From positions 1,266,882-1,330,881 of the forward strand of contig NZ_LMOU01000001.1 of NCBI RefSeq assembly GCF_001423615.1: a stretch of DNA of 64,000 nt, in the 5' to 3' direction. A model generated the notes under the pieces. The model did not search any database. It saw only the letters and a list, made by a program, of their open reading frames with translations, and was not told the DNA's origin. The DNA comes from Microbacterium sp. Leaf159 (GTDB lineage Bacteria > Actinomycetota > Actinomycetes > Actinomycetales > Microbacteriaceae). A program made the position numbers and the translations under genes. Below, in pieces: positions 44,942 through 53,538 of the stretch; within the stretch, counting starts at the first letter, position 1; each line of letters opens with the position of its first letter.

Positions 44942-46614
44942 GACGCACCCCCCTGCTGCTGCTGTTGCTGCTGTTGCTGGTGGTGACGCAGCTCGAGGTC
45001 CTCGTCCTGCGGCGAGGAGAGGAACGGCTGATGCGACTCCTCCCGATGCGGTGACACGATCGAGATCGCCCCCGTGGCGAGAGAGACCTCATCGGCGGCG
45101 GGATCGGGCTCTCCCGTCACGGTCGTCGTCGGTCCGGTGAACAGAGACGGGTCCAGCACCCAGGTGTCCTTCGATCCTCCGCCCTGACTGGAGTTCACGA
45201 CCAGCTGCCCCTCGGGCAGCGCCACCCTCGTGAGTCCGCCGGGGAGCACCCAGATGTCCTGTCCGTCGTTGACGGCGAACGGGCGCAGATCGACGTGCCG
45301 CGGGCGGAACCCGTCCTCGACGAGAGTGGGGATGGTCGACAGCTGCACGACGGGCTGCGCGATCCACCCTCGCGGATCCGCGAGCAGCGTCTTGCGGAGC
45401 TCGTCGAGCGTCTCGCGGGATGCGTCCGGTCCGACGACGAGCCCTTTGCCGCCCGAGCCGTCGACCGGCTTCACGACGAGTTCGTCGAGCCGATCGAGCA
45501 CCTCCTCGAGAGCATCCGGTTCCTCGAGCCGCCAGGTGTCGACGTTCGGGAGCACCGGCTCCTCCCCCAGGTAGTAGCGGATCAGGTCGGGCACGTACGT
45601 GTAGACGAGCTTGTCGTCGGCGACCCCGTTGCCGATGGCGTTCGCGAGTGTGACATTGCCGAGCCGGGCGGCGAGCATCAGCCCCGGCGCCCCGAGCACG
45701 GAATCCGGTCGGAACTGCTGCGGGTCGAGGAACTCGTCATCGACTCGTCGGTAGATCACGTCGACGCGGGTGGGACCGGCCGTGGTGTGCATCCACACGC
45801 GACCGCCCGAGCAGAACAGGTCGCGTCCCTCGACCAGTTCGATGCCCATCATGCGGGCCAGCAGCGTGTGCTCGTAGTACGCCGAGTTGTGCACGCCGGG
45901 GGTCAGCACCACCACCGTCGGATCGTCGACGCCCGCGGGCGCTGCCGCGCGCAGAGCCTGCAGCAGGTGGCCGGGATAGTCGACGACCGGACGCACGCGC
46001 AGACTCGTGAACAGCTCGGGGAGCGTCTGCGCCATGACCCGCCGGTTGGCGAGCACGTAGCTGACGCCGCTGGGCACGCGCACGTTGTCCTCGAGCACCC
46101 GCCAGGCTCCCGCCTCATCGCGGATGACGTCGATGCCCGCCACGTGGATGCGCACGCCATTCGCGCCCACGATGCCCGCCGCCTGACGATGGAAGTGCGA
46201 GGACGAGCTGATCAGCGGCGCGGGGATCACCCCGTCCTGCACCGCCAGCTGTGGCCCGTAGGCGTCAGCCAGGAACGCCTCGAGCGCCCGGACGCGCTGC
46301 TTCACGCCGGATTCGACCAGCGTCCAGTCGTCGGCGGCGATCACCCGAGGAACCACGTCGAGAGGGAACGGACGCTCCTCGCCTGCGAAGTCGAACGTCA
46401 CTCCCTGCGCGAGATACGAGCTCGCGAGCGCATCCGTGCGAGCCCGGAGCTCCGCGTCGTCCATGCGTGCGAGCGCCGGGTACATGTCCTTATAGGGAAG
46501 GCGGACGCCCTCGCCCCCTGGTGCCGCATCCGCGGGGAACATCTCATCCCACGGCGCGGCCCCCGCCCGCTTCGGTGATCGGCGCGAGGTGTATCCGTTG
46601 AACAGCGACTCCAT
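44935..46614 (-). CDS. Circularly permuted ATP-grasp protein with C-terminal polyglutamine
   Basis: This is a 559-residue circularly permuted ATP-grasp enzyme. Conserved blocks are HVAGIDVIRDEAGAWRVLEDN, VVLTPGVHNSAYYEHTLLA, LVVKPVDGSGGKGLVVGP with the ATP-binding lysine and glycine loop, and NSSQGGGSKDTWVL. Such proteins ligate amino acids or peptides, but the target is undefined. The ATG at 46614 was chosen because the upstream extension is low-complexity. It is the promoter-proximal gene of the alpha-E/transglutaminase unit. The last 20 residues end HHQ9GGASC, a polyglutamine run I do not regard as part of the usual fold. Confidence 0.87.
   Translation of the reverse strand: MESLFNGYTSRRSPKRAGAAPWDEMFPADAAPGGEGVRLPYKDMYPALARMDDAELRARTDALASSYLAQGVTFDFAGEERPFPLDVVPRVIAADDWTLVESGVKQRVRALEAFLADAYGPQLAVQDGVIPAPLISSSSHFHRQAAGIVGANGVRIHVAGIDVIRDEAGAWRVLEDNVRVPSGVSYVLANRRVMAQTLPELFTSLRVRPVVDYPGHLLQALRAAAPAGVDDPTVVVLTPGVHNSAYYEHTLLARMMGIELVEGRDLFCSGGRVWMHTTAGPTRVDVIYRRVDDEFLDPQQFRPDSVLGAPGLMLAARLGNVTLANAIGNGVADDKLVYTYVPDLIRYYLGEEPVLPNVDTWRLEEPDALEEVLDRLDELVVKPVDGSGGKGLVVGPDASRETLDELRKTLLADPRGWIAQPVVQLSTIPTLVEDGFRPRHVDLRPFAVNDGQDIWVLPGGLTRVALPEGQLVVNSSQGGGSKDTWVLDPSLFTGPTTTVTGEPDPAADEVSLATGAISIVSPHREESHQPFLSSPQDEDLELRHHQQQQQQQQQGGASC
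44953..44979. repeat. CAG/CAA trinucleotide run encoding nine glutamines
   Basis: Read on the minus strand, the codons are CAG with two interspersed CAA. They form an in-frame polyglutamine stretch near the C terminus of the ATP-grasp protein, flanked by HH and GGASC. The CAA interruptions mark it as a stabilised microsatellite rather than a pure repeat. Confidence 0.85.
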
Positions 46615-46818
46615 GACCGCATGTTTCCCTGTCACCGTTTCGGCGGTGTTACGCGCGAAAGACGGAGCCGCGACAGCGCTCACGGCTGTAGGATCGACTC
46701 GTCCGGCGCTCTCTGTCGCCGGTGCCTGAAAAAGAGGCACGAAGCACCCCACGATGACGCGGGGGCGAGACACATACGGAATCGCACGTTCTCCGTCCCT
46801 GTCTCGAAAGGCTTCCCC

Positions 46819-48582
46819 ATGCCCACCGTCTCCGCGCACGTCGCCCACACCCTCGCCCAGCACATCGACGCCGTCTTCGGTGTGATGGGCAACGGCAACG
46901 CCTACTTCCTCGACGCCATCGAGACCCAGACGGATGCGGTCTTCACGGCAGTCCGCCACGAGCAGGGCGCAGTCGTCGCGGCCGACGCGCACTTCCGGGC
47001 CTCCGGACGCATCGCCGCCGGAACCTCGACCTACGGCGCGGGCTTCACGAACACGCTCACGGCGCTCGCCGAGGCCGTGCAGGCCCATGTGCCGCTCGTG
47101 CTCGTGGTCGGCGATGAGCCGACCTCCGGTCCTCGCCCGTGGGACGTCGATCAGATCGCACTCGCCTCGGCCGTCGGCGCCCGCACATATACGGTCGGTC
47201 GCGCGGATGCCGCCGCGACCACCGTGATCGCGATCGAGCACGCGCTGACCTACCGCGTGCCGGTCGTCCTGGCCATCCCCTACGACGTGGCCGCGCTCGA
47301 GGCCGGTGCTGTGCCCGAGGCGCCGGCGCCCCGCCTCCCCGCGCCGCTCGCTCCTCGCGGCGAGTTCGCCGAGGGCACGCTGGGTGAGATCGCCTCGGCG
47401 CTGGCCGGAGCATCCCGCCCGTTCCTGCTCGCCGGCCGTGGCGCCTGGCTGGCAGGTGCCGGTGAGGCGCTGGGCGAGCTCGCCAGCCAGACCGGTGCCC
47501 TGACCGCATCGTCGGCCCTCGGTCGCGGCGTGTTCCCCGAGTCGCAGTACGACCTCGGCGTCACCGGCGGATTCGGTGCCGACGGTGCCATGGATCTCGT
47601 GCGCAGCGCTGACGTCGCGGTCGTGTTCGGCGCCTCCCTCAACCAGTTCACGATGCGCTTCGGCGAGCTCTTCGCTCCGGGCACCCGCGTCTTCCAGATC
47701 GACATCGCCCCGGCTGCCACGCATCCTCACGTCGGCGGCTTCGTCCGTGCGGACGCCCGCCTCGCAGCCGAGGAGCTCGTCACGCGCGTCGGCTCCCTCG
47801 TCTCCGGTTCAGGTCCCGAGATCGCCCCTGCCGAGCACAACTTCGGAGCTGAGGCACGCCACACCGAGACATCAGGACTCGCGGACGGCGAGTCGCGGCC
47901 TGCATCCGAAGCTGTGCCGGGAAGGCCGTGGCGCGAGACCGTCGACGTCGCTGTGGCACGCACGTACGACGAGGGCGACGACCTCGCCGCGGACGGTCGC
48001 CTGGATCCCCGATCTGCCGCACGCCGCATCGCCGAGCTGCTGCCCAGCGACCGTGTCGTCGTCTCCGACGGCGGGCACTTCATCGGCTGGGCGAACATGT
48101 ACTGGCCGGTCGCGGCACCCGATCGCATGATGATGGTCGGCACCGCCTTCCAGTCGATCGGACAGGGCTGGCCGAGTGTCGTCGGTGCGGCCCTCGCCCG
48201 CCGCGAGTCGACCGTCGTGCTGACGTCGGGCGACGGCGGCGGCCTGATGGCGATCGCCGACCTCGAGTCAGCCGTCCGTGCCGCCCAGGGCCGTGGCATC
48301 GCGGTGATCTGGAACGACGCGGCGTACGGCGCCGAGGTCAACCTCTACGGCCTCAAGGGACTCGCAGAGGGGCCGATGCGGATTCCCGAGGTCGACTTCG
48401 CCGCATTCGGCGCTGCTGTCGGAGCCGAGGGCGTCGTCGTGAAGACACTCGCGGATCTCGATCGGCTCAGCACCTGGGCACTCGAGGATGCCGCGACGCG
48501 ACGATTCCTCCTGCTCGACCTCCGCATCTCGGGCGACGTGATCGCGCCGTACCAGCAGGAGATCATCCGCGTGAACTCGTGA
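46819..48582 (+). CDS. ThDP-dependent acetolactate synthase-like protein
   Basis: This is a 587-residue protein of the ThDP-enzyme family. It has three domains: an N-terminal Pyr domain with the catalytic Glu in RHEQGAVVAADAHF, a central DHS-like domain, and a C-terminal PP domain with the ThDP motif SGDGGGLMAIADLESAVRAAQGRGIAVIWNDAAYG. The substrate loops (GNGNAYFLDAIE and NMYWPVAAPDRMMMVGTAFQSIG) differ from those of anabolic acetolactate synthase, and no small subunit is adjacent. The product may be a decarboxylase or carboligase of unknown substrate. The ATG at 46819 follows CGAAAGG; the frame continues upstream to 46621 without a better start. It is divergent from the ATP-grasp operon. 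Confidence 0.82.
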   Translation: MPTVSAHVAHTLAQHIDAVFGVMGNGNAYFLDAIETQTDAVFTAVRHEQGAVVAADAHFRASGRIAAGTSTYGAGFTNTLTALAEAVQAHVPLVLVVGDEPTSGPRPWDVDQIALASAVGARTYTVGRADAAATTVIAIEHALTYRVPVVLAIPYDVAALEAGAVPEAPAPRLPAPLAPRGEFAEGTLGEIASALAGASRPFLLAGRGAWLAGAGEALGELASQTGALTASSALGRGVFPESQYDLGVTGGFGADGAMDLVRSADVAVVFGASLNQFTMRFGELFAPGTRVFQIDIAPAATHPHVGGFVRADARLAAEELVTRVGSLVSGSGPEIAPAEHNFGAEARHTETSGLADGESRPASEAVPGRPWRETVDVAVARTYDEGDDLAADGRLDPRSAARRIAELLPSDRVVVSDGGHFIGWANMYWPVAAPDRMMMVGTAFQSIGQGWPSVVGAALARRESTVVLTSGDGGGLMAIADLESAVRAAQGRGIAVIWNDAAYGAEVNLYGLKGLAEGPMRIPEVDFAAFGAAVGAEGVVVKTLADLDRLSTWALEDAATRRFLLLDLRISGDVIAPYQQEIIRVNS

Positions 48583-48596
48583 GGCCATCCGGTCGC

Positions 48597-48602
48597 TAGG
48601 CT
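48597..48602 (+). promoter_or_regulatory. Leaderless-type -10 box before the PhzF-like gene
   Basis: TAGGCT ends 7 bp before the ATG at 48610. No Shine-Dalgarno sequence intervenes. Confidence 0.45.
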
Positions 48603-48609
48603 CCTCGTC

Positions 48610-49464
48610 ATGACCGATGACCTCGACGTCCTGCGCTACAGCGCCTTCGCGGCGACCCCCGCCGGAGGGAATCCTGCAGGGGTCGTCCTCGACGCAGGCG
48701 GCATGACCGACGAGCGGATGCAGCGCATCGCCGCCGACGTCGGATATTCCGAGACCGCGTTCATCGTCGGCCGGGCCGCGGATGCACCGGTTCCGCGTTA
48801 TCGGGTGCGCTATTGGTCACCTGCTGCCGAAGTGCCGTTCTGCGGTCACGCGACGGTCGCGACCGCCGTCGCCCTCGCCGAGCGCGACGGTGTCGGCGAC
48901 GTGGTCTTCGACACGGATGCCGGCGCCGTCACGCTGCGGTCGGTCGCCGACACAGGCGGTCGCATCACCGTGTCGTTCACGAGCGTCGAGCCCCAGGTGC
49001 GCGATCTCGACGCGTCGGTGCTCGAGAGGCTCTTGAGACTGCTGAGCATCGAGCTCGCGGACCTCGACGAACGCTTCCCTCCGAAGGAGGCGTTCGCCGG
49101 CAATTGGCATCCGGTCATCACTCTCCGTGACCGAGAGCTGTTCGATCAGTTCCGCTTCTCCCCCGCCGACGTCGCCGCCCTCATGCGCGAACAGGGGTGG
49201 CTCGGCACCGTGACGGTGCTGCACGCGGTGGGTCCTGCGGACTTCGACGCGCGCAACCTGTTCCCGGTCGGTCGCATCACCGAAGACCCGGCGACGGGAT
49301 CAGCGGCGGCATCCGTCGGCGCGTACCTGCGGGACCTGGGGCACCAGGAGCACAGTGTCCGGATCCATCAGGGCGCGCACGTGCGCAGGCCGAGCCTGCT
49401 CAGCGTGACGATCCCGCCGACCGGCGGCGTCGTGGTGTCCGGCGGCGCGTTCCGCCTGTCATGA
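48610..49464 (+). CDS. PhzF-family isomerase/epimerase-like protein
   Basis: This is a 284-residue PhzF-like protein. The duplicated diaminopimelate-epimerase fold is indicated by AGGNPAGVVL, the active-site Glu in GYSETAFIV, the PFCGHAT cysteine-histidine block and EDPATGSAAAS in the second half. The PhzF group acts on trans-2,3-dihydro-3-hydroxyanthranilate in phenazine synthesis, but most members, including this one, have no known substrate, and no phenazine genes are nearby. The start is an ATG with TAGGCT ending 7 bp upstream, which suggests a leaderless transcript. It follows the ThDP enzyme by 27 bp. Confidence 0.85.
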   Translation: MTDDLDVLRYSAFAATPAGGNPAGVVLDAGGMTDERMQRIAADVGYSETAFIVGRAADAPVPRYRVRYWSPAAEVPFCGHATVATAVALAERDGVGDVVFDTDAGAVTLRSVADTGGRITVSFTSVEPQVRDLDASVLERLLRLLSIELADLDERFPPKEAFAGNWHPVITLRDRELFDQFRFSPADVAALMREQGWLGTVTVLHAVGPADFDARNLFPVGRITEDPATGSAAASVGAYLRDLGHQEHSVRIHQGAHVRRPSLLSVTIPPTGGVVVSGGAFRLS

Positions 49465-49487
49465 GCCCCGCGCCTATGCTCCTGCGT

Positions 49488-49493
49488 TAGCCT
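49488..49493 (+). promoter_or_regulatory. Leaderless-type -10 box before the Nudix gene
   Basis: TAGCCT ends 6 bp before the ATG at 49500. No ribosome binding site is seen. Confidence 0.45.
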
Positions 49494-49499
49494 TCCGGG

Positions 49500-49934
49500 A
49501 TGCCTGCCATCCGCAACATCGCCGTCGGCCTCCCCGTGAAGGACGGGCATCTGCTCGCCCTCGAAGGACACGACCGCTCACGCGGACTCGACTTCCTCCG
49601 TGCGATCGGCGGGGGGATCGAGTTCGGTGAGACGGCGGTGGAGGCGCTCCGGCGAGAGTTCATGGAAGAGCTCGGCGTCGAGCTCGAGGGCGCCGAGCCG
49701 CTCGGCGTCTTCGAGAACATCTTCACGTACGAGGGCGAACCCGGGCACGAGATCGCCCACGTCTTCGCAGTGTCGTCCGCAGCGCTCGATGCCGTGCCTC
49801 TCGACGCAGAGCTCCGCATCCTCGATGAGGGCAGTCCTGTGCGCTGGGTGCCCCTCGCGGACATCGAGTCCGGCGTCCGCGTGCTCTTTCCGGAGGGGGC
49901 GCCAGAGGCCCTGCGCACGATCGCCGCACGCTGA
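49500..49934 (+). CDS. Nudix hydrolase
   Basis: This is a 144-residue Nudix protein. The complete box GX5EX7REUXEEXGU is visible as GGGIEFGETAVEALRREFMEELGVEL (about residues 37-62 in the fold). The N terminus has the strand RNIAVGLPVKDGHLLALEGHD. The substrate could be a nucleoside diphosphate derivative, but no family-specific residues identify it. TAGCCT ends 6 bp before the ATG, suggesting a leaderless start. It follows the PhzF-like gene by 35 bp and is convergent with the VOC gene. Confidence 0.85.
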   Translation: MPAIRNIAVGLPVKDGHLLALEGHDRSRGLDFLRAIGGGIEFGETAVEALRREFMEELGVELEGAEPLGVFENIFTYEGEPGHEIAHVFAVSSAALDAVPLDAELRILDEGSPVRWVPLADIESGVRVLFPEGAPEALRTIAAR

Positions 49935-49953
49935 CCTCGGGTCTCCCGCCGCG

Positions 49954-50334
49954 TCAGGCCTGCGCGCTGTAGTCCGGCAGCTCCTGAAGTGTCCAGGTGT
50001 TGCCGTCCGGGTCGTCGAACCAAACGAAGCGCCCCCAGCCCAGGTCTTCGACGCCCTTGGTCGTCACGCCCACGGCTTCGAGCTGTGCCTTGGCCTCATC
50101 GGCGTTCGGCACCACCACCTGGATCGTCTTCTGCTGCCCCGGCTCGAGAGGAATCTCGAGCCCCGTGCCGAAGGCTATCGAGCAGGCGGACCCCGGCGGA
50201 GTCATCTGCACGAAGCGCAGACCCTCGTACGGAACCTGGTCGTGGTCGGGGTTGAATCCGATCTTCGTGTAGAACTCCTTCGAGCGGTCGACGTCGGTCA
50301 CCGGCACGAAGATGAGCTCGATCTTCCAAGTCAT
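49954..50334 (-). CDS. VOC-family (glyoxalase-like) protein
   Basis: This is a 126-residue protein with two beta-alpha-beta-beta-beta modules of the vicinal-oxygen-chelate fold (FVPVTDVDRSKEFYTKIGFNP and FVWFDDPDGNTWTLQELP). It could be a dioxygenase, isomerase or glyoxalase-related protein; only an incomplete metal-binding set can be seen, so no substrate is proposed. Two adjacent ATGs are available (50334 and 50337); GAGGAG lies upstream at the better distance for 50334. It ends 19 bp from the Nudix gene. Confidence 0.82.
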   Translation of the reverse strand: MTWKIELIFVPVTDVDRSKEFYTKIGFNPDHDQVPYEGLRFVQMTPPGSACSIAFGTGLEIPLEPGQQKTIQVVVPNADEAKAQLEAVGVTTKGVEDLGWGRFVWFDDPDGNTWTLQELPDYSAQA

Positions 50335-50461
50335 CATGCGCTCCTCGCTGTGGGCGTCGGCGCCCATCGGCCCTCAGGCTACGCGGGGCTTCCGACACCC
50401 GCCAGAGCGGTGGCGTATCCCGAACCCCGATGACTGACCGCGCGCGTGCTCATCGGTGACG

Positions 50462-50467
50462 GATACT
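50462..50467 (+). promoter_or_regulatory. Leaderless-type -10 box before the unknown gene at 50474
   Basis: GATACT ends 6 bp before the GTG at 50474. It supports that codon over an ATG at 50501 and a GTG at 50456, since neither has a ribosome binding site. Confidence 0.4.
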
Positions 50468-50473
50468 GGTCCG

Positions 50474-51688
50474 GTGACGCGACGACGAGAGCATGACCGG
50501 ATGCAGCTGATCATCGAGGCACTCGGCAAGCCGCAGGGCGACCTCGCCGTGAGAGATCTGATCGCCGCGTTCGGCACCGCACCTGCAGAGATCGCCGCGT
50601 ATCGGATCGGGGAGCCGGTCGTGCTCTCGCAGCACCTGCGATTCGGATCCGGTGGGGAGATCGTGCTGCATGACGACGCGGTCTTCGCCGTGATCCTGCA
50701 CCTCACACCCACGTCGTTCGCCCCGCGGGGACTCGACGTGGCCGAGTGGATCCCCGGGATCGGCAACAGCGCGACGTTCGCCGACTTCAGAGCGAGCTTC
50801 GACGTCCCGTGGAGGTTCGCAGAGGGCGACCGCTACTTCGTGCTCGAGGCCGCGTATCTGCGCCCGGAGTTCGTGAAGTACGGGGGCCGCCGAGCCGGTG
50901 ACCTGCAGCGGGTGGCCTTCACCGTGGATGACCCGAAGGACACGTGCCGTCCGGCCCACGACGGCTGCCCGGTGTGCCGCGAGTTGATCGCACACGCCGA
51001 GGACGGTCTTTTCGATCTGGACGGCACGATCCACCGTCTCGTCCACGGCCTCGAGGCAGGAGTGCTCACGAGCAAGGACGGGCCGGTGCCCCTCGCCGAC
51101 CTCCGCCCCCTGCACGCCTCCGCCCTCTTGGAGCGGGTGGAGAGCCAGGTCACCTGCACCGCGTGCGGTCGGGTCGCATGTCTCACCCTGTATCGCGACT
51201 CCTCACCGACGTTCAGCCATCACCCTCTGGATGCCGCACTGCGACGACCCCACGAAGCGATCCCTCCCGTCGAGCGATGGGGCGACGCCGCTCGCATCGC
51301 CGCGGCGCGAGAGGCGATGCGCTACGTCGACCATGAGCCCGGATCGTGGTTTCTGGTCGAACAGCACGGCGACCTGTACCTCGACTCCCGGTACACGATC
51401 AGCTCGATCCTCGACGACTCGTGCCTGATCCGCTTGGATGACGCCGAGCGCCGCCAGTACCGCGAAGCGGGCCGCGACACCCTCACCGAGCTCGCCCGGC
51501 GCATCGACAGCACCGGACCCCATCGGGAAGAATCACCCTTCCATCTGCGGAACCTCCGTCGATACCCCGACGACGGAAAGGACTACACCACCGAACTCCG
51601 AGCTGCGATCGCCGACCACACCTGGCTCGCCCGGCAGAAGCAGGCAGCGGCGCAGCACGCGCGTGCCGCATCCGCCGCGGAGGGATGA
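50474..51688 (+). CDS. Unknown protein with two CxxC pairs
   Basis: This is a soluble protein of 404 residues without signal or membrane segments. I do not recognise it. It has a possible zinc site in DGCPVCRELIAHAEDG and a second CxxC in VTCTACGRVACL. The last about 80 residues are Arg/Glu-rich. No nucleotide or nuclease motif is clear. The start is uncertain between GTG 50456, GTG 50474 and ATG 50501; I chose 50474 on the GATACT box. It is divergent from the VOC gene and convergent with the response regulator, whose stop is 4 bp away. Confidence 0.6.
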   Translation: MTRRREHDRMQLIIEALGKPQGDLAVRDLIAAFGTAPAEIAAYRIGEPVVLSQHLRFGSGGEIVLHDDAVFAVILHLTPTSFAPRGLDVAEWIPGIGNSATFADFRASFDVPWRFAEGDRYFVLEAAYLRPEFVKYGGRRAGDLQRVAFTVDDPKDTCRPAHDGCPVCRELIAHAEDGLFDLDGTIHRLVHGLEAGVLTSKDGPVPLADLRPLHASALLERVESQVTCTACGRVACLTLYRDSSPTFSHHPLDAALRRPHEAIPPVERWGDAARIAAAREAMRYVDHEPGSWFLVEQHGDLYLDSRYTISSILDDSCLIRLDDAERRQYREAGRDTLTELARRIDSTGPHREESPFHLRNLRRYPDDGKDYTTELRAAIADHTWLARQKQAAAQHARAASAAEG

Positions 51689-51691
51689 GCG

Positions 51692-52321
51692 TCAGATCCA
51701 GCCCTTGTCGAGCGCGATCCGCACGGCCTGCGCGCGGTTCGCCGCGCCCGTCTTCCCGATCGCCGCGGAGAGGTGATTTCGCACGGTGCCCGCAGACAGG
51801 AACACCTCGGCCGCGACGGCAGCGGCCGATCGGCCGTCCGCAGCGAGACGGAGCACCTGGCGCTCCCGCTCGCTCAGTGGGTTCGCACCGTCGAACAGGC
51901 TGTCTGCGGCGAGCGCCGGATCGAGCACGCGCACGCCTCGATGCACCCGACGCACCGCCTCCGCCAGCTGCTCGGCAGGGGTGTCCTTCACGATGAACCC
52001 GCTGGCTCCGGCATCCAAGGCCGACCGCAGATATCCGGGGCGAGCGAAAGTGGTCACGATGAGGATCTTCGTCGTCGGGCTCGCCTCGCGGACCCGACGC
52101 GTCGCCTCCACGCCGTCCATGCCCGGCATCTGGATGTCCATCAGACACACATCCGGCCGCAGCTCCTCCGCGAGCCGCAGCGCCTCCGCTCCATCTGATG
52201 CCATGCCGATCACGGTGAGGTCGGGCTCGAGGTCGAGCAGCGCCCCCAGTGCGCCGCGCACCAGCGCCTGATCGTCGGCGATCAGCAGACGAATGCCTGC
52301 GCCCTCGCTCGCGGTCGTCAC
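51692..52321 (-). CDS. LuxR-type response regulator, DesR-like
   Basis: This is a 209-residue response regulator. The receiver domain (about 10-125) has the phosphorylated Asp in VCLMDIQMPGMDG, with conserved DDQALVRGAL at the start and Lys in FIVKD. The C-terminal LuxR-type helix-turn-helix reads LSERERQVLRLAADGRSAAAVAAEVFLSAGTVRNHLSAAIGK. The GTG at 52321 overlaps the kinase stop (GTGA), so the pair is translationally coupled. It probably controls the adjacent ABC exporter genes, as in other DesKR-like sets. The signal is unknown. Confidence 0.88.
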   Translation of the reverse strand: MTTASEGAGIRLLIADDQALVRGALGALLDLEPDLTVIGMASDGAEALRLAEELRPDVCLMDIQMPGMDGVEATRRVREASPTTKILIVTTFARPGYLRSALDAGASGFIVKDTPAEQLAEAVRRVHRGVRVLDPALAADSLFDGANPLSERERQVLRLAADGRSAAAVAAEVFLSAGTVRNHLSAAIGKTGAANRAQAVRIALDKGWI

Positions 52322-53532
52322 CAGGTCACCTCCACTCTGGTCCCCGAGCGTTCGGCGTCACGAGCTCCGGCGATCACGAAGCCGGCTCCTGCTGCCGCCG
52401 CACGCTCGCGCATGCCACGGATGCCGTTGCCCGCGCCTTCACCTGCGCCTTCAGGCATGCCGATCCCGTCGTCGTCGACCACCAGCCGCCCGGGCGCCAA
52501 CAGCACTCCCACCGTGCGGGCCTGCGAATGACGCAGCGCATTGGTCGTCGCCTCACGCAGGATCCAACTCGCGGTGATCGCCTGCACCGGTGAGAGGGCA
52601 TCGGCCTCGCCATGAACCCGCAGGTCGATGTCGGCCGCGCGGAGCGAGTCCCGAGACGACGCGAGCTGCTCGACGAGCGTCGTCGCCCGCGCACCGGACA
52701 CCGACGACCTCACCCCGGCGATCGCCTCCGCTGTCAGCCGCTCGATGTCGGCGAGCTCCGCCTTCGCGCGCTCCGGATCGGAGTCCATGAGGCGGCGCAC
52801 GAGCTGCGCCTTGAGACCGACGACCGTCAGCGAGTGGCCGATCAGGTCGTGCACGTCGCGTGCGACGGCTTCGCGCCCCGCACTCGTCGCCAACTCGAGT
52901 CCGAGCTGCTCGGCCTCTCCCGAGCGGATGATGAGCCAGGTCGACACCGTGTTGACGACGCCCAGCAGTCCGATGATCGCCAGCACCGACAGATAGCTGA
53001 GGCCTCCGGGGAGCAGGAAGACGCACAGCGCCGCGACCGTCAGGGCGGCGACCGTCGTGATCCAGTGCCACACACGCGTCAGCCCGTAGGAGGCGAACGA
53101 CATGATGAACGGAAGGAAGCTGAGCGCGGAGCCGCCTTCTGCGGGCACGGAGATCAGCGCGCAGACGATGAGGAGCGCGAACGTGACCCACTGCCGCGCA
53201 GACGGCGGTCGCCCCAACCCACCCCCGCCGCGCATCCCGTGCATGAAGCCGGTGACGTACAGCACCACGAAGGCGATCAGCGCGATCCAGCCCACGACGA
53301 TCCACGCGGACGGCGCCTCGGAGCGCAGCAGCGCCAGCACCGGATAGACGAGGAAGACCAGCCAGATCACGGCCATCAGCCAGCCGAACCGCGACCAGGG
53401 ATCCTTCCCCACCGGTCGACGTGGGGCGCGCGCTCCTGGTGCCGACCATGCGGCCGGCGGGGCTCCCAGGGCGGCGAACCGCCGTGCCTCCCCGGATGCT
53501 TCCGAGGATCCGCCCTTCGAGTGCTGCATCAT
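52318..53532 (-). CDS. DesK-like sensor histidine kinase
   Basis: This is a 404-residue kinase. A short, Pro/Ala-rich cytoplasmic N terminus is followed by about five or six hydrophobic helices, then the dimerisation region with the phospho-acceptor His in AVARDVHDLIGHSLTVVGLKAQL and a compact HATPase_c domain ending in VEVTW. The type is DesK/LiaS (HisKA_3). The ATG at 53532 is followed by a second ATG. No ribosome binding site is present, and TAGGTT ends 6 bp upstream on the minus strand, pointing to leaderless expression. It probably senses membrane or cell-envelope state and phosphorylates the overlapping regulator. Confidence 0.86.
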   Translation of the reverse strand: MMQHSKGGSSEASGEARRFAALGAPPAAWSAPGARAPRRPVGKDPWSRFGWLMAVIWLVFLVYPVLALLRSEAPSAWIVVGWIALIAFVVLYVTGFMHGMRGGGGLGRPPSARQWVTFALLIVCALISVPAEGGSALSFLPFIMSFASYGLTRVWHWITTVAALTVAALCVFLLPGGLSYLSVLAIIGLLGVVNTVSTWLIIRSGEAEQLGLELATSAGREAVARDVHDLIGHSLTVVGLKAQLVRRLMDSDPERAKAELADIERLTAEAIAGVRSSVSGARATTLVEQLASSRDSLRAADIDLRVHGEADALSPVQAITASWILREATTNALRHSQARTVGVLLAPGRLVVDDDGIGMPEGAGEGAGNGIRGMRERAAAAGAGFVIAGARDAERSGTRVEVTW

Positions 53533-53538
53533 CCGTCC

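Noticed and set aside
46722-46740. Short hairpin GTGCCT/AGGCAC in the leader of the ThDP enzyme gene
   Set aside because: The stem is only 6 bp, no riboswitch or attenuator pattern is present, and chance occurrence is likely.
46615-47730. N-terminal extension of the ATP-grasp protein on the minus strand
   Set aside because: It lies antisense to the well-defined ThDP enzyme gene and has low-complexity Arg/Gly/Glu composition.
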